From the NCBI GenBank assembly GCA_000349905.1, contig KB722770.1:147541-190746 (forward strand): a stretch of 43,206 nucleotides of DNA, given 5' to 3'. Positions 22,925 to 37,902 of the stretch are shown here, piece after piece. Both the position numbers and the translations under genes were made by a program. The stretch comes from Volvariella volvacea V23 (lineage: Eukaryota; Basidiomycota; Agaricomycetes; Agaricales; Pluteaceae). The number at the start of each line of letters is the position of its first letter. Within the stretch, counting starts at the first letter, position 1. Below the pieces are notes generated by a model that was not told the origin of the DNA, did no database searches, and was given only the letters and a program-made list of their open reading frames with translations.

Positions 22925-23561
22925 TGCTCCGCATGGTGTATTGTATCCCGATGGACGTCGGCTGTATGGATAATAGTCATCTGTACCGTTGCCTCTGTGA
23001 GACCAATGTGGCCATGAGGCTCCCCGAAATCCCTCAGTTTTACCCCTTCGGTGCCTGCGACACTTTTCGCTCTGCAAGATCCATCATGCGCAGTAGCAAG
23101 TCTCGCCAAGAGCGACAAGTCCTACTGTTGGAACCCACCATCATGATTGTATATGTACTTGCAATCGCTTCATTTTTGGGTGATGCCTGTTAAGGAGCAC
23201 TGGAGTCGTCGTCAATATGAATAAGGCCACCCAACAGATCATGTCTCTGCTTCGTTGCATTTATGTGATCATCCTTTAATTGACTGCGGAGGTAATGCTA
23301 CTATTGCAACCGAACAACTCCCGACATACCCGGGCAACTACCCCTTGCTTCTATCTGGTCATTGCAAGTGCTGCCATGGCTGACCATGTTTAATATCATC
23401 ACTGCCTATATCCAGGTCTTGCTGTACGTACACGGGACACCGCAGAAATTTATAAAGCTCACGAACATTCTTGGAGCCAGCACGATCCATCGGGTCCACC
23501 CTCTATCTCGGGTGCTCCACGTAGACCAGTTGGCTGACCATCGTATCTTAACCTTGACACG
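22925..23561. other. Intergenic stretch at the boundary to the accessory block
   Basis: No gene was recognised. The left part is the 3' flank of NOP9. No clear TATA box was noticed ahead of the esterase ATG at 23562. Confidence 0.4.
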
Positions 23562-24899
23562 ATGATACCTATTCTTGTCAGCATCCTCCTACTTCTTGCC
23601 CTTCACGTCCAAACGCAAGCCATCAGCACGGTTTCTACACGAGGCCCAAGGGGAACGTTGCATACCAGAGATTACTTTTATGTTGGTCAATCATACGCGG
23701 AAAGTCCTACTTCCTCGGACGGTCGTATTGCATCTGGTCAGCTATACGTTGAACATCTAACGCCAGCCAAAGTAACAAAACCTCTTCCGTTGGTGTTTGT
23801 TCATGGAAATGGTCTGTTGTAATCTGCCTTTCGCCTCATCCATGTAAATGAAATCGTTGACATCTTATCATAGGCATGACTGGTACCAATTTTCTCAACA
23901 CCCCAGATGGACGACTTGGTTGGGCTGATTACTTCTTGAGCAAAGGCTACGAGGTGCGTTCTTCGGCTGTCGACATTTCAGATTGCCCTAACATCACTTA
24001 CGACGACAACAGGTTTACCTTGTAGACCAACCTTCCCGTGGTCGATCCGCTTGGCAACAAACCATTGATGGCCCACAGTCCATTTTTGATACCCGCACCA
24101 TCGAAAGCCGCTTTACTGCAACCCAACACTACGACCTGTGGCCGCAAGCCAAGTTGCACACACAGTGGCCTGGGAATGGAAGCGTGGGGGACGCCGTTTT
24201 TGATGTCTTCTATGCTTCCATTGTACCTAGTTTATCATCTTCAGCGGAGACTTCAGGGAAGGTCAGAGCTGCCGGTGTAAAGTTACTCGACATGATTGGG
24301 GTGAGCTAGCACAATCTACTTCCACTTTTTAGCGCATTGCGTTATTTACAAAATGCGTTTTATAGCCTGTTGTCCTCGTTACCCACTCGCAATCAGGAGC
24401 ATTCGGATGGGTTTTAGGTGATGCAAGACCAGCGCTTATTAAGGCGATCATAGCCCTCGAGCCGAACGGTCCTCCTTTCGTCAATGGAGTATTTCCACCA
24501 TTATCCCCTGCCCGTCCCTATGGACTCACCGACACTCCAATTACGTACCATCCTCCAATCTCTTCCCCCTCTGAGCTTCAGCCTGTTGCAATCAACTTGA
24601 CATCTACCACTCCAGGTGCATCATTGTACACGTGCTATCAACAGAAGTCGCCTGCTCGGACATTAGTCAACCTGGTGAATATTCCTGTCGCCGTAATCAC
24701 ATCAGAGTCGGGTTATCATGCCGTCTACGATGAATGCAGCGTAGAATATTTAAGGCAGGCAGGGGTGCAGAGGGTGGACTATATCAAATTGGATGAAGTT
24801 GGAATAAGGGGGAATGGCCATATGTTTTTCATGGAGCTGAATGGACTCGAAATTGCCGGTAATGTCGTGGAGCCATGGATGACAAAATTAGGGTTGTAG
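23562..24899 (+). CDS. Secreted esterase-713-like alpha/beta hydrolase, copy 1
   Basis: Four exons (23562-23811, 23874-23953, 24013-24300, 24366-24899) give 383 residues. The first about 20 residues form a signal peptide (MIPILVSILLLLALHVQTQA). The oxyanion-loop motif HGNGMTG is split by intron 1. The conserved family blocks NFLNTPDGR, GWADYF and VDQPSRGRS follow. The nucleophile is Ser 214 in THSQSG, the probable acid is Glu 238 in ALEPNGPP, and the catalytic His is about residue 358 in GNGHMFF. These match the esterase 713 type of alpha/beta hydrolase. The protein is secreted and the substrate is unknown. It is the only copy complete within this window; a second is broken at about 26.7-27.9 kb and a third runs off the right edge. 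Confidence 0.88.
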
Positions 24900-25208
24900 A
24901 AAAGATTGTGTTATGCCATTGCTGCGCTATCGGTTGGCGGAAGTTGTTTCTGTTTCAGACAACAGGGCGATTTGCAACCTCTCACTCTCACTCCCACCCA
25001 TCGTGAACGCTCAGGCCCAAATGTAAATATAGGCACCAATAATCACAAAATGCAAACAAACCGACTCCACCTGCGTAGTCATCTTCACCCTCGCGCAGTC
25101 GTGCTTCTATCGCGCAGCCATCAGTTACTCTACGCGTATACACGCGCATACAGGAAGAGGTTAACAAATGCGAGTGCCGCATGACACGTGGTAATCACAC
25201 CCACTAGC
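24900..25208. other. Short intergenic stretch
   Basis: No gene is seen. It separates the esterase gene from the GTPase gene on the same strand and must contain a terminator and a promoter. Confidence 0.4.
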
Positions 25209-26270
25209 ATGGAACCCTCAGCCCCAGCAATGAGCGGTACATCGTCCACAATAGTCGGGTATGTTTCCTCTTTACTCGTTGCACCTGTGCTTACAAAAAT
25301 GATAAGGCGAATGGGAGAGCAGTACCTCGGGCCTCCTAGCTCTTCTGCCCCTCAGCAAAATGAATCCGCCAGGCCCTATATTAGTACATCTATTAGTCCC
25401 CAGGCACTTAATCGACCAGATTCCGCTGCAAATCCAACCACGGAGCCCTACAACGTCCTCATCTTTGGGCAAACCGGTGTAGGCAAAAGTTCCTTGGTTA
25501 ATATGCTGGCGGGCCAAAATATCGCTCGAACCTCGAACGGTGCAATGGGCTGCACATTCGGTAGCACGCCTTGTGATATATCGCTTAGCATTAATGGTCG
25601 TTCGATTCGGCTATGGGACACTGCGGGCCTCAACGAAGCTGCTCACGGGACAGTGTCTGCGGAGGAGGCTGTCGAGAACTTGAAGACGCTCGTTGCAGAG
25701 CTGAATGGGCGAATTGATTTACTGGTTTATTGTATTACTGGTGGAAGGTTAAGGGAGATCGTGATGGTGAATTACGACTTATTTTTCAGGGTTTTTTGTC
25801 AAAAGAAGGTACCGATTATGTTAGTTGTGACTGGATTAGAATTGGAGGAGGATATGGAGAAGTGGTGGGATGATAATCGGGGCGAGTTGGAGGATAGAGG
25901 GATGAAATTCGTCACTCATGCTTGCATTACGACGACAAAAGGAAAGGAAGTTAGGGGGGAATATCAATTCGAGGATGAGTACGATGAGTCACAAGTCCTC
26001 GTTAGGGGTGTCTTATTGCACGCATTGGCGACGTTCCCAGCGATTGGTGCTGTGGATTATAAGGCGGTGTGGAAGAACGCGCTGGATACCATCTACTCTT
26101 GGCTGGCACCGGTCTTGAAGGCAACTGACGATGTTAGCAGGGGGAGTAAAGCACGACGGCCGAGTCAGGTTCCGGGGTATGCAGTGAGAGCAAGAATGGC
26201 GATACGACGGGCTTGGGTATCGTATTGGGATAAGAAGCAGACAAATGACAAGGCAGTGCGGACCAAGTAG
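25209..26270 (+). CDS. AIG1/Toc34-like P-loop GTPase
   Basis: This is an intronless frame of 353 residues from the ATG at 25209. A hydrophobic or amphipathic N-terminal helix (TIVGYVSSLLVAPVLTKMI) may bind a membrane. After a Ser/Pro linker comes the G domain: G1 GQTGVGKSS at residues 88-96, switch I Thr within CTFGS (115-119), G3 DTAGL at 137-141. The expected G4 (T/N-K-x-D) is not found; the corresponding strand reads MLVVTGLE. This combination fits the expanded basidiomycete family of AIG1-like small GTPases, often with weak G4. The C-terminus is basic (RRAWVSYWDKKQ). The function is unknown, with roles in membrane attachment or stress suggested only by the family. Confidence 0.75.
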   Translation: MEPSAPAMSGTSSTIVGYVSSLLVAPVLTKMIRRMGEQYLGPPSSSAPQQNESARPYISTSISPQALNRPDSAANPTTEPYNVLIFGQTGVGKSSLVNMLAGQNIARTSNGAMGCTFGSTPCDISLSINGRSIRLWDTAGLNEAAHGTVSAEEAVENLKTLVAELNGRIDLLVYCITGGRLREIVMVNYDLFFRVFCQKKVPIMLVVTGLELEEDMEKWWDDNRGELEDRGMKFVTHACITTTKGKEVRGEYQFEDEYDESQVLVRGVLLHALATFPAIGAVDYKAVWKNALDTIYSWLAPVLKATDDVSRGSKARRPSQVPGYAVRARMAIRRAWVSYWDKKQTNDKAVRTK

Positions 26271-26699
26271 AAGTGGATAGTGTAGTCGTATTGATGGATG
26301 GTTCGTATTTATTGAGGTTTGAATCGAGGACGCCTTGGATAATAATTTCAATTTCTCTTGTTAGAAAGTTCAAATAAATAATTTATGGTACACCAGATCG
26401 TCTGCATTGACATTCGCAACGTGAATAGTCAGTTAGCAAACAACAGAACTACTTATTCAAATTAAGGGCGCCTGTGCCAATTTCTGCTTGCAATAATCAC
26501 CGTTGCAAAAATGAGGACACAGTCGATGTCAATCGTAATATAGGTAAATTTGTAAAGCGAACAAATTGAGCCAGGCAGCTAAGCAAAAGACCATCACGGA
26601 CGATCCCAAGTATTGGTGATTCCGGTATATTGCCTTCCATTTTATTCCTTATATGCTTCACCCGCTCTCGTCTAGGCGTCGGTCTACAATCAAAACGAT
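26271..26699. other. Intergenic stretch
   Basis: No gene is recognised. The left part is the AIG1-like gene's 3' flank. The right part lies where the esterase pseudogene's signal-peptide region would be expected, but no such region is readable. Confidence 0.35.
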
Positions 26700-27946
26700 C
26701 ACAAAACGAGACCATGGATGAAGACGCGCTGATCCATTCCTCTATGCCTTGCTTCCACATCTGGACTAATTTCATTTGGTCAAGTCTATGTAGAACAACT
26801 CACACCAGCAGTAGTCATGAAGCCCTTCCCACTCTCATTTATCCATGGTGGTGGTACATTCTGTCCACCTTGCTGGTTCGGTAATATGCCTGATATACTG
26901 GGCAATTCACTGCAGGAATGACAGCAACAAATTTTCTTAATACACCAGATGGAAGAATGGGATGGGCAGATTACTTCTTGGAGAAAGGATATGAGGTGAG
27001 TCATATTTGTAGAAAGTCAGCTGGGACCAAAGCTCAAGAGTTCATCCTCTTCCAGGTCTATCTCTTCGACAAACTCTCAAGAGGTCGCTCTCCTTGGCGG
27101 CAATCCATCGATGGTCCACAGACCAAGTATGACATACGTACTGTAGAGACGCGTTTTACTGCACCAGAATTATTCAACGTCTGGCCACAAGCGAGCTTGC
27201 ATACTCAGTAGCCAGGGAATGGTAGCGTTGGCGATCCCGTATTTGATGCGTTCTATGCACCTATGATGCCAACTCTAATACCTCCTGATGAGGTATCAGA
27301 GAAGATGAAGGCCGCCGGGAGTAAATTTCTTAATATGATTGGGGTAAGTAGGTCACGGACGAGCTTTTCTTAACACCCCTTGAAATTGAATAGCCTCACA
27401 AGCCGGACAATTCGGATTTATCCATGCTGATTCTCGCCCTAATCTCGTCAAAGCTCTAATCTAGCTCGAACCTAGTGGCCCACCATTCGTAGATGCAGTC
27501 TTCCCTCCCCTCTCCCGCACGCCCTTACGGCCCAACTGAGATTCCCATAACGTTCGACCCGCCCATAATAGCTGAACCTTACTGCTCACACACCAGGTTC
27601 GTGGTTGTATACGTGCTATTAACAAAGCACACCAGCACGAAGAATGGTGAATTTGGCAGATGTGCCTATGCTCGTCGTTACTACGGAGTCTAGTTATCAC
27701 GCGGTTTACGACGAATGTACGGTCGAGTTCTTGAGACAAGGTGGAGTTGAGAGGCTGGATTATGTGAGGTTGGGGGATGTAGGAATTCATGGGAATGGAC
27801 ACATGCTTTTTATGGAGTTGAATGCGTTCGAAGTGGTGGAGAAATGGATAGACGATGTACCAGAGGGTTGTAACCATTTTGCAGGGATGGCCTGCAGTTG
27901 GATTCTTGTAGTTTATATCTTAGATTCACTCGGAAAGTACTCATAA
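26700..27946 (+). pseudogene. Decayed esterase-713-like hydrolase, copy 2
   Basis: Homology to copy 1 is clear but broken. Recognisable pieces in order: VYVEQLTPA and FIHGGG before intron 1 (near 26790-26855); GMTATNFLNTPDGR and GWADYFLEKGYE; then FDKLSRGRSPW with GPQTKYD. The Trp codon after LHTQ is a TAG stop near 27209. Next come PGNGSVGDPVFDAFYAP and KFLNMIG. The start of the following exon has lost the bases encoding the nucleophile region (THSQ), and a further TAG lies in the ALI-LEPSG block near 27462. At least two more frame changes precede the C-terminal block AVYDECTVEFLRQGG and the His motif GNGHMLF. No signal peptide is readable. Several independent lesions make this a pseudogene. 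Confidence 0.88.
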
Positions 27947-28460
27947 TCAAAGATAGAGGTGGCGAAAATTATTAATGGATGACGTAGTGAGTCTCTTGGG
28001 ACCAGCTACTCTTTATGGAACCCCAAAACTGATTTACATTGGAAGGTGCACCCTCCTCAGGCTGTTGTAGCGTAGTGGAAATAGTTCATATTTAGGAGTT
28101 GGAAGGTTGTACTACCATTCTGCACAGAAAAGTATTAGTATTTGTTTTAAACGTCGCTGCCGCGTTTGAAGTACGTGGGAGGGTCATTAATGGACTTTGG
28201 TTCCTTCATGGAGTCCACTCACTGATGCATCAGACAGCAGTGTATTTCGTTCTTCTGTAGCACACTATCGCCAGTAATAGCTTCTAGGGGAGCGGGAGTC
28301 TTCCCGATTAATTCCATTCAAACGAAGTAATGTACATGCTCCCAACGAGGACGTGGAAGTTGACGCAAAGTAACTGATCAGATACAGAAAATATCCCTGT
28401 CGCATGTCTAGCATTATGATGCATATCCATTGGCCAGCCCAGCTTCGGGTACGCAGGTTC
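27947..28460. other. Intergenic stretch between two convergent units
   Basis: No gene is seen. It separates the esterase pseudogene (+) from the F-box/LRR-like gene (-), both of which end here. Confidence 0.4.
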
Positions 28461-29861
28461 CTACGAGTAAAGGAACTTCATGCAAGCGAGGTACCGTCTC
28501 TGAGTCGAAAATGGGTCAGCTGAGTAGCAGCTCACAAACACCTTGGATAGCGCTGGAAATTTGGAAAAAAAATCGCCGAATGGATTGGGATTACCCTGTG
28601 GACGTATCGGATGGTTATTAGGGTCCGCTTGATCCAGCGTGATGATGCTCAATGCGCGAAGCCGAGGGAACGCAGAAGGCTGGATCCATGCCAAGTCGTG
28701 ATCACTGCTAGGGAGATTTGAAAGAGAGAAGATAAAGCCATCATATTCAACTGCAAGGTGATCCGGCACGGTTGATATGTGCAACTCCTCGATGGAGCGT
28801 GCATGAGTGGCAAGAGCATGGTAAATCGATGCCGCCGAGCAAACGTACTGAGGGCTGGATGGAAGACAAAAGCGACATTCTTTCAGTCCTCTAAAGGATA
28901 CTAGGTAGGAGAGTAACGAAGGGGAGATGTACGCCGTCCTCAGCGTCTTGAGAGCAACTTGAGTATTTGTTAAAGCGACCCAAAGCTGATCGACATTGGC
29001 GGATAGTACCATGGGCACTGAGGCGCTTTCTTCATAAACTAGATCGAGGTGCTGTAGGTAGTGTAGGGTAGGTAGAGGGAGGCGCAGCATGGGGGCGCTA
29101 GGCAAGGGTGCGAAATATCCATCGATATGAAACTTCCGAAGTGCCATCGAAGTGAGTGTCGGAGGAAGGATGTCGTGAAGGGAAATAGGGTTATTTTGGC
29201 AGTTAAAGCTGTATTCAAGAGTGTGGAGGGATGGATTACTTTCAATTATCGAGCGAAGCTGAGTCAGGAATTCGGGGGAGGACTGGTGCGGTAATCTATG
29301 TCTCGAGGGGCAGCTATGACTGAGTTGGATAGATTCCAAACGACGTAGATTCGTCAGCGCGTTCGGAAGAGTAATTAACTCATGAGTTCCAATGGGTTTC
29401 AATAGTATATCCACTATTCCTCCGTTAGTCGCTTTGACGACTCTTTCTAATATACTATCGATCAAGGGCGCCTGGTCGCGAGACAAGTCGGGGGAAGATA
29501 TGTGCAATCCTTTCAACCTGGTAAACCGTGAAAGCTCGTCTAGGAGTGCTGCATCAACAACAAAATCATCAACAACAAAATCGAATTGTTCCAATCTAAT
29601 TATGACATGAAGGAGCGAAACAGTCGCAACGAATGCCTGGGGAATAGAGTGAAATGGGATTTCGCGTACTGGGGAACCCTCTTTATTTTGTATGACGATG
29701 CTAGGGGGCCCTCTTGGGATGGTGATGAGAACTCGTTGAATGAGGACAGGTGTGAAGATTGCATTGAAACGTCGAGAAGCTAAACGCAAAGGCAGACATT
29801 GTGGTCCATCGTCGATGAGGTCCGCAATCCTATATAGCAACTCGGAGGGAAATTCATCCAT
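28461..29861 (-). CDS. F-box/LRR-like protein
   Basis: This is an intronless minus-strand frame of 466 residues from the ATG at 29861. The first 40 residues (MDEFPSELLYRIADLID, then LPLRLASRRFNAIFTPVL) fit a degenerate F-box: hydrophobic F-box start, and SRRFN in place of the usual CRxWR. The remainder holds irregular Leu-rich repeats (for example LRRLESIQLSHSCPSRH, LPTLHYLQHLDLVYE, FPRLRALSIITLD). This is the typical architecture of the large basidiomycete F-box family. The target is unknown. A truncated paralogue lies at 38641-39780 on the other strand. Confidence 0.78.
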   Translation of the reverse strand: MDEFPSELLYRIADLIDDGPQCLPLRLASRRFNAIFTPVLIQRVLITIPRGPPSIVIQNKEGSPVREIPFHSIPQAFVATVSLLHVIIRLEQFDFVVDDFVVDAALLDELSRFTRLKGLHISSPDLSRDQAPLIDSILERVVKATNGGIVDILLKPIGTHELITLPNALTNLRRLESIQLSHSCPSRHRLPHQSSPEFLTQLRSIIESNPSLHTLEYSFNCQNNPISLHDILPPTLTSMALRKFHIDGYFAPLPSAPMLRLPLPTLHYLQHLDLVYEESASVPMVLSANVDQLWVALTNTQVALKTLRTAYISPSLLSYLVSFRGLKECRFCLPSSPQYVCSAASIYHALATHARSIEELHISTVPDHLAVEYDGFIFSLSNLPSSDHDLAWIQPSAFPRLRALSIITLDQADPNNHPIRPQGNPNPFGDFFSKFPALSKVFVSCYSADPFSTQRRYLACMKFLYS

Positions 29862-30249
29862 GAGCACTGTAGCGTGGATAGAGTGTTGCCGTCGTTGATG
29901 GAAGAGCCGGGAAGGAGTGGGTTTAGGCGCCGAGCGCTCATAAGATGAAAGATGTTCCCACGATTAATGGTAACAAACTAAACTCTTTAAAGCTTTTTGT
30001 CCTCAGCATCCCGATGAGCGTGGACGTTTCCCTCCTCTACCCACTGTCTGAAATTCGGTTTAGCTTGATGGGAAGCTATGATTATTTGATGTGATAATAT
30101 TACTGGAATGTACATATTCAAGAAAATCAAGCAGGGATAAATTCGCGCCTCGAAGGTGTCATGGGTCTTTCGTATCCCAGCGCACAAAAGATTTGTTAAT
30201 GTCTGCAGACTGGTCAGTTCAAAGCAATTAGCGATCACAAGATGATACA
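29862..30249. other. Intergenic stretch
   Basis: No gene is seen. It contains the F-box gene's 5' flank (left) and the 3' flank of MSS1 (right). Confidence 0.4.
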
Positions 30250-32393
30250 TTATTTTCCAATACAAAAGTCTCGAAATACACTGTCCAAAACGTCCTCCAC
30301 ATCGATTGCACCAGAAATCTTCCCCAACGATTTGGCGGCGTATCGAAGTTCTTCTGCCCCAATGACAATGTCATCTGCGGCTATCAAAGTTGAAACGGGG
30401 TGAGAGAGAATTTAGTGCAATGAGAGGGTAGCTCACATAGTTCCAGGAAAGCTCTAAGATACTGTCGTGCATCTTCGAGGTGTGCACGATGCCTCGCCCT
30501 TGTTATAACGATCGATTTACTTGTGCTACTGTGACCATTATGCCCAATATCGCCATTAATCCCAAACCTGAAGGCGTCATACTGGCGTCAGTACCACAAA
30601 CCAGAGAGCGAGTATATATTTACCGTTGTTGCAGAACCTTTCCTAATCCATCTAGAAATTCGTTCAGCCCTTCTCCGGTATTTAGACTCGTAACCCAAGT
30701 GGGTAGTTGCTTTTCTTCCACAGTATCTACATCGCTCGTGCCTCGTCGAAGGGAGGGAGGCCCTATCAATGTATTCCTGATGCGATCCGGTAGTTGAATA
30801 TCCGAGATTAGATCAGATTTGTTGAATAAGAATATTGTATTGCTGGTGATCATATCATTCAGCATGGGCGAAACATCCAATTTTGGCAGGTGAGGTATCT
30901 CATTTCGACCTTCGTGAGGCCGGATAGTTGAAGACGAAATGGGACCCCCTAAGGACGAGAGGCTAAGAACATCTGAAAGCGACAAGACACAAAGTGATAT
31001 ATCGGCAGAGAGAACCCTAGAAGACGCGCATATATTAGCTACTATGTGATGGATAACGCGAATAAGGTGCGAATTCAAGGTGCACTTACGCGTCTTTCGC
31101 TCTCTCAACGCCTATACTCTCCACCACATCCTGTGTTTTTCTCAATCCTGCTGTGTCAACGACGATGACAGGTAGACCTCCAATATCTAGCGTTACTTCG
31201 AGCGTGTCTCGTGTTGTTCCAGCTATAGGCGTTACGATGGCTGCTTCTCGTTGCGCTGTATACGTAGTGTCAATATTACCACCGTAATATATGGTAAATA
31301 AGGCAAAGACTTACCGAGGAAATTTAGTAAACTACTCTTTCCGGCATTGGGAGGTCCAAAAATGGCCAAACGAATCCCCGACCTGATTATTTCACCGCGT
31401 CTATTATCCTTAAGATACGTCTCGATGGTTGCAAGGAGTTGATGGGCCTGGATTCGTGCTGAAGCAGAAAGCAGCAGCATTAGCAGGGGAGGTTAATAAC
31501 AGGCGGAGCGAGGTGCACCACCTTGGTCGTAAACGCCCTCCTCGAGGTCCTCTCCTTCTCCAAAGTCAATCAAGGCTTCGACATTGGCCAGACATTTTAT
31601 AATCCCACTCCTCAGTTCCTCGTATTGTGCTCTCACGGTTCCCTGTACGAGAATATAGTTATATGAGCATCATGAGACAAGACCATGCACATTAAAATAA
31701 AAATCTCACCTACCCCAGCAGCTTTCATGGCTATCTTCCTCTGCCCCTCTGTTTCGGCATCAATGAGGTCCTTTAGACCTTCGGCTTCGGTAAGGTCGAG
31801 TCTGCCGCCGAGATAAGCGCGTTTTGTGAATTCTCCTGGTTCCGCCGGACGACAATATGGTAGAGACCCTAGAGCGTTTAGAATGGACGAAATGATCGCG
31901 CGGCCGGAATGAGTATGAAGCTCGAGGACGTCCTCTGTTGTGAATGACTTTGGCCCTGGAATGGTAGGGCACATAAGATAAAGATGTCTTATATCCAATA
32001 TATTGCTGAAAATGACGCACCTTTGAAGAATACGACCAAACCATCATCCAGTTCCTCGTTACTTTGAGGGTGAACAATCCTACATCTCTCCAGCTTCCAC
32101 GGCTCAACATCTCGTTTCCTCGTGTCGGCCTTCCCACCGGCACCAGATATTAAGCGTTCAGGATGCTTCACCATCAAATTCCGTACCCGCAATGCTTCCG
32201 GACCAGAAACGCGAAAGACGGCCACACCGGCCTTCCCTGGAGGTGTAGACAGTGCATATATCGTCTTGCGCTGCGAGTCCGACAGTGTTGGATAGTCACG
32301 AGTTGTAGAATAGAGTCTGTACTGATGAGAGCGAGAGCACAGATGTCTGGAGAGTGAGGTCAACCTGCATAATTGAGCAACTGACGGACGCAT
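30250..32393 (-). CDS. MSS1: Mitochondrial tRNA-modification GTPase MSS1 (MnmE/GTPBP3 family)
   Basis: Eight minus-strand exons (32393-32021, 31955-31714, 31642-31522, 31458-31315, 31255-31090, 31016-30624, 30498-30437, 30380-30250) give 543 residues. A basic, Ser/Arg-rich presequence ([18 protein letters not shown]) fits mitochondrial import. The TrmE N-terminal domain starts at [15 protein letters not shown] residues ([21 protein letters not shown]) and includes VLELHTHSG and [20 protein letters not shown]. The G domain has G1 [10 protein letters not shown] (279-288), IAGTTRD, G3 DTAGL (327-331) and G4 NKSD. The protein ends in the conserved C-I-G-K, with the functional Cys at about residue 541. 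Together with MTO1/GidA it makes the wobble-uridine modification of mitochondrial tRNAs. It is the one clear housekeeping gene inside the duplicated block. Confidence 0.95.
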
Positions 32394-32678
32394 TCCACAA
32401 CCAGTCGCGTCTGGTGGGGGTGAAAATTCGGAAGGAGATTCCCACGGTTATTGTGGCGCTCATGTGGCGCTAACTCTGTCATCGGGTGGCACATGTGCCA
32501 AAGTCCACGATATTGTGACCCTTCTCTGCTCTCTTAGCTTATGTTCCACCTAATCTGCATGATGATTGAATGTGTCTATTCGAAAATTTCCCAGAGCACA
32601 GCATCACCTGTCTCAGTAGGCGCTTGTATTGCATTTGAGGAAATTGTAGGTATAGATCAGAAATATTCAAGTCCTACC

Positions 32679-32846
32679 CTACAACGTATTTCCATTACAT
32701 ACCAAACAGGTTGTTGTGCCAGCTGAAGGGGGTGGTACAATCACATTACCACCTGGACAGTGCTTTGACAAGAGTGTACCAATTCCCCCTGGGTTCAATC
32801 GCCCGTATAATCCTAGATAATATGCGATTACACCTGCAACATGGGC
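32679..32846 (-). pseudogene. Last-exon fragment of an S8 subtilase (copy D)
   Basis: Only the last exon is present: AHVAGVIAYYLGLYG through the end NGNTL and a stop. It matches the final exon of copies A, B and C. Immediately upstream (from about 32847) the sequence is not an intron but resembles the far 5' flank of copy B at about 37961-38040, for example the shared block around TCCATATGGTT and AAGTTGTGGGGGTTC. Thus the rest of the gene and its proximal promoter are missing. Confidence 0.85.
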
Positions 32847-32940
32847 CTTGTCCATATGGTTCATGCTTTATCGGCAAAGTTGTGGGGGTTCCTTTGACAT
32901 CAAACACTGCCTCATGGAGAATAATTCCGGCTTTCTTCTC
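32847..32940. repeat. 5'-flank repeat of the S8 genes, deletion-scar copy
   Basis: About 90 bases resemble the distal 5' flank of S8 copy B (about 37961-38040) and, more weakly, of copies A (about 35436-35525) and C (about 42295-42353). Here the block abuts the lone last exon of copy D. No function is implied by itself. Confidence 0.65.
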
Positions 32941-33136
32941 TCCTCATTGTGTCCGGGCACACTCACAACTTTGGCGAACGTCAGTCACCACCGCTGACGT
33001 TATAATGTAACACATCCTCTCATGGCGTGTGGTCAACAAGCCTGCAGTCATATTGGGTTATCGGCTAGCTGTATTTGAAAAACGTACAAATGTCTTTTGA
33101 ATAATATAGACCGAGATTGTAATCTCAATCTTCCTT

Positions 33137-35113
<1,977 letters not shown>

Positions 35114-35198
35114 TTCCGAGAAGGGGTGGGTCAATAGGAGACCTTACGGGGGAGGGCAGGATTGGGAACCGCAAATTTTACTGGCAGTCTGCACATCC

Positions 35199-35205
35199 TT
35201 TAATA
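35199..35205 (-). promoter_or_regulatory. TATA-like element of S8 copy A
   Basis: On the minus strand the sequence reads TATTAAA, about 86-92 bases upstream of the ATG. Copies B and C have TATA elements at equivalent distances. Confidence 0.4.
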
Positions 35206-35356
35206 CCTTGTGCGTCAATATATTGGTGAAATGCGGATATGAGTGATCTCAGTACGCAAGCACATTGGTAAATGGCATCTGGACGTGATACGACACCCAC
35301 GCCATTGACGGGATCAGTCATGAGATCGCTTGAGTATGGTTGCTTAATCTATCAGA

Positions 35357-35393
35357 GTCATTTGACCCACTTTGGCTAAGTATATGCGCATAA
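35357..35393 (-). promoter_or_regulatory. Shared upstream element of the S8 array (copy A)
   Basis: On the plus strand it reads TCATTTGACCCACTTTGGCT, then AAG and ATGCGCATAACT. It lies 244-280 bases upstream of the copy A ATG. Copies B and C have related blocks at 37903-37943 and 42203-42243. Conservation while the surrounding introns have diverged suggests, but does not prove, a regulatory site. Confidence 0.5.
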
Positions 35394-35737
35394 CTCGAGA
35401 CTCTGAGGGCTGGTGGGCGAAGAAGGTAGCAAGCAGCCATATGGTTCATACGGTGTCGACAATGCGTGGTCATTTGATATTGGTCCTAATGAGGAATGTC
35501 TCATTAGGAATGACAGGCTTTCCTCGTCCTCAGTTGTGCCTTGGTAGTGCTCACGCTTTGGTAAAAGGTGAACACTATTACATGCGACTGGCGGGCGACA
35601 CATCCTCTGAAGTCTCATAATGGGTGCTCAATCCACCACATTGGCTCGTCAGCCCACCACATTGCAGCAAAATGCAAATATATTCAATTGGAATACTTTT
35701 AGTGAGGTAGACCAAGATAGCATACTCAGCCTTGTTT

Positions 35738-37691
<1,954 letters not shown>

Positions 37692-37766
37692 TTCTAGGAA
37701 GGGTGAGGGGCGGGGAGTTCTTTGAAATCGTGCGATGCTGGTGATTTAGGAACCGAAAACAGTCCA

Positions 37767-37775
37767 CTTATATTT
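37767..37775 (-). promoter_or_regulatory. TATA box of S8 copy B
   Basis: On the minus strand it reads AAATATAAG, about 76-84 bases upstream of the ATG at 37691. Confidence 0.45.
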
Positions 37776-37902
37776 AACACGCACCCCAATGCTTAAGGAA
37801 ACAAATTTCGGTGCGCAAACACATCACTGAATGACGCTGGACATAACATAGCTGACGGAATCGGCCATGAGGCCGCATAAGCTTGACCTTTCATCTTAGA
37901 GG

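Larger units (their letters stand above)
35114..35737. other. Flank between S8 copies A and B, carrying shared 5' repeats
   Basis: No gene is seen. It carries the copy A promoter, a block at 35357-35393 shared with copies B and C, a more distal shared block near 35436-35525, and the 3' flank of copy B. Confidence 0.5.

Noticed and set aside
28461..29861. Start codon upstream of 29861 for the F-box/LRR-like gene
   Set aside because: The frame is open two codons further but only through a GTG; the ATG at 29861 is the natural start.
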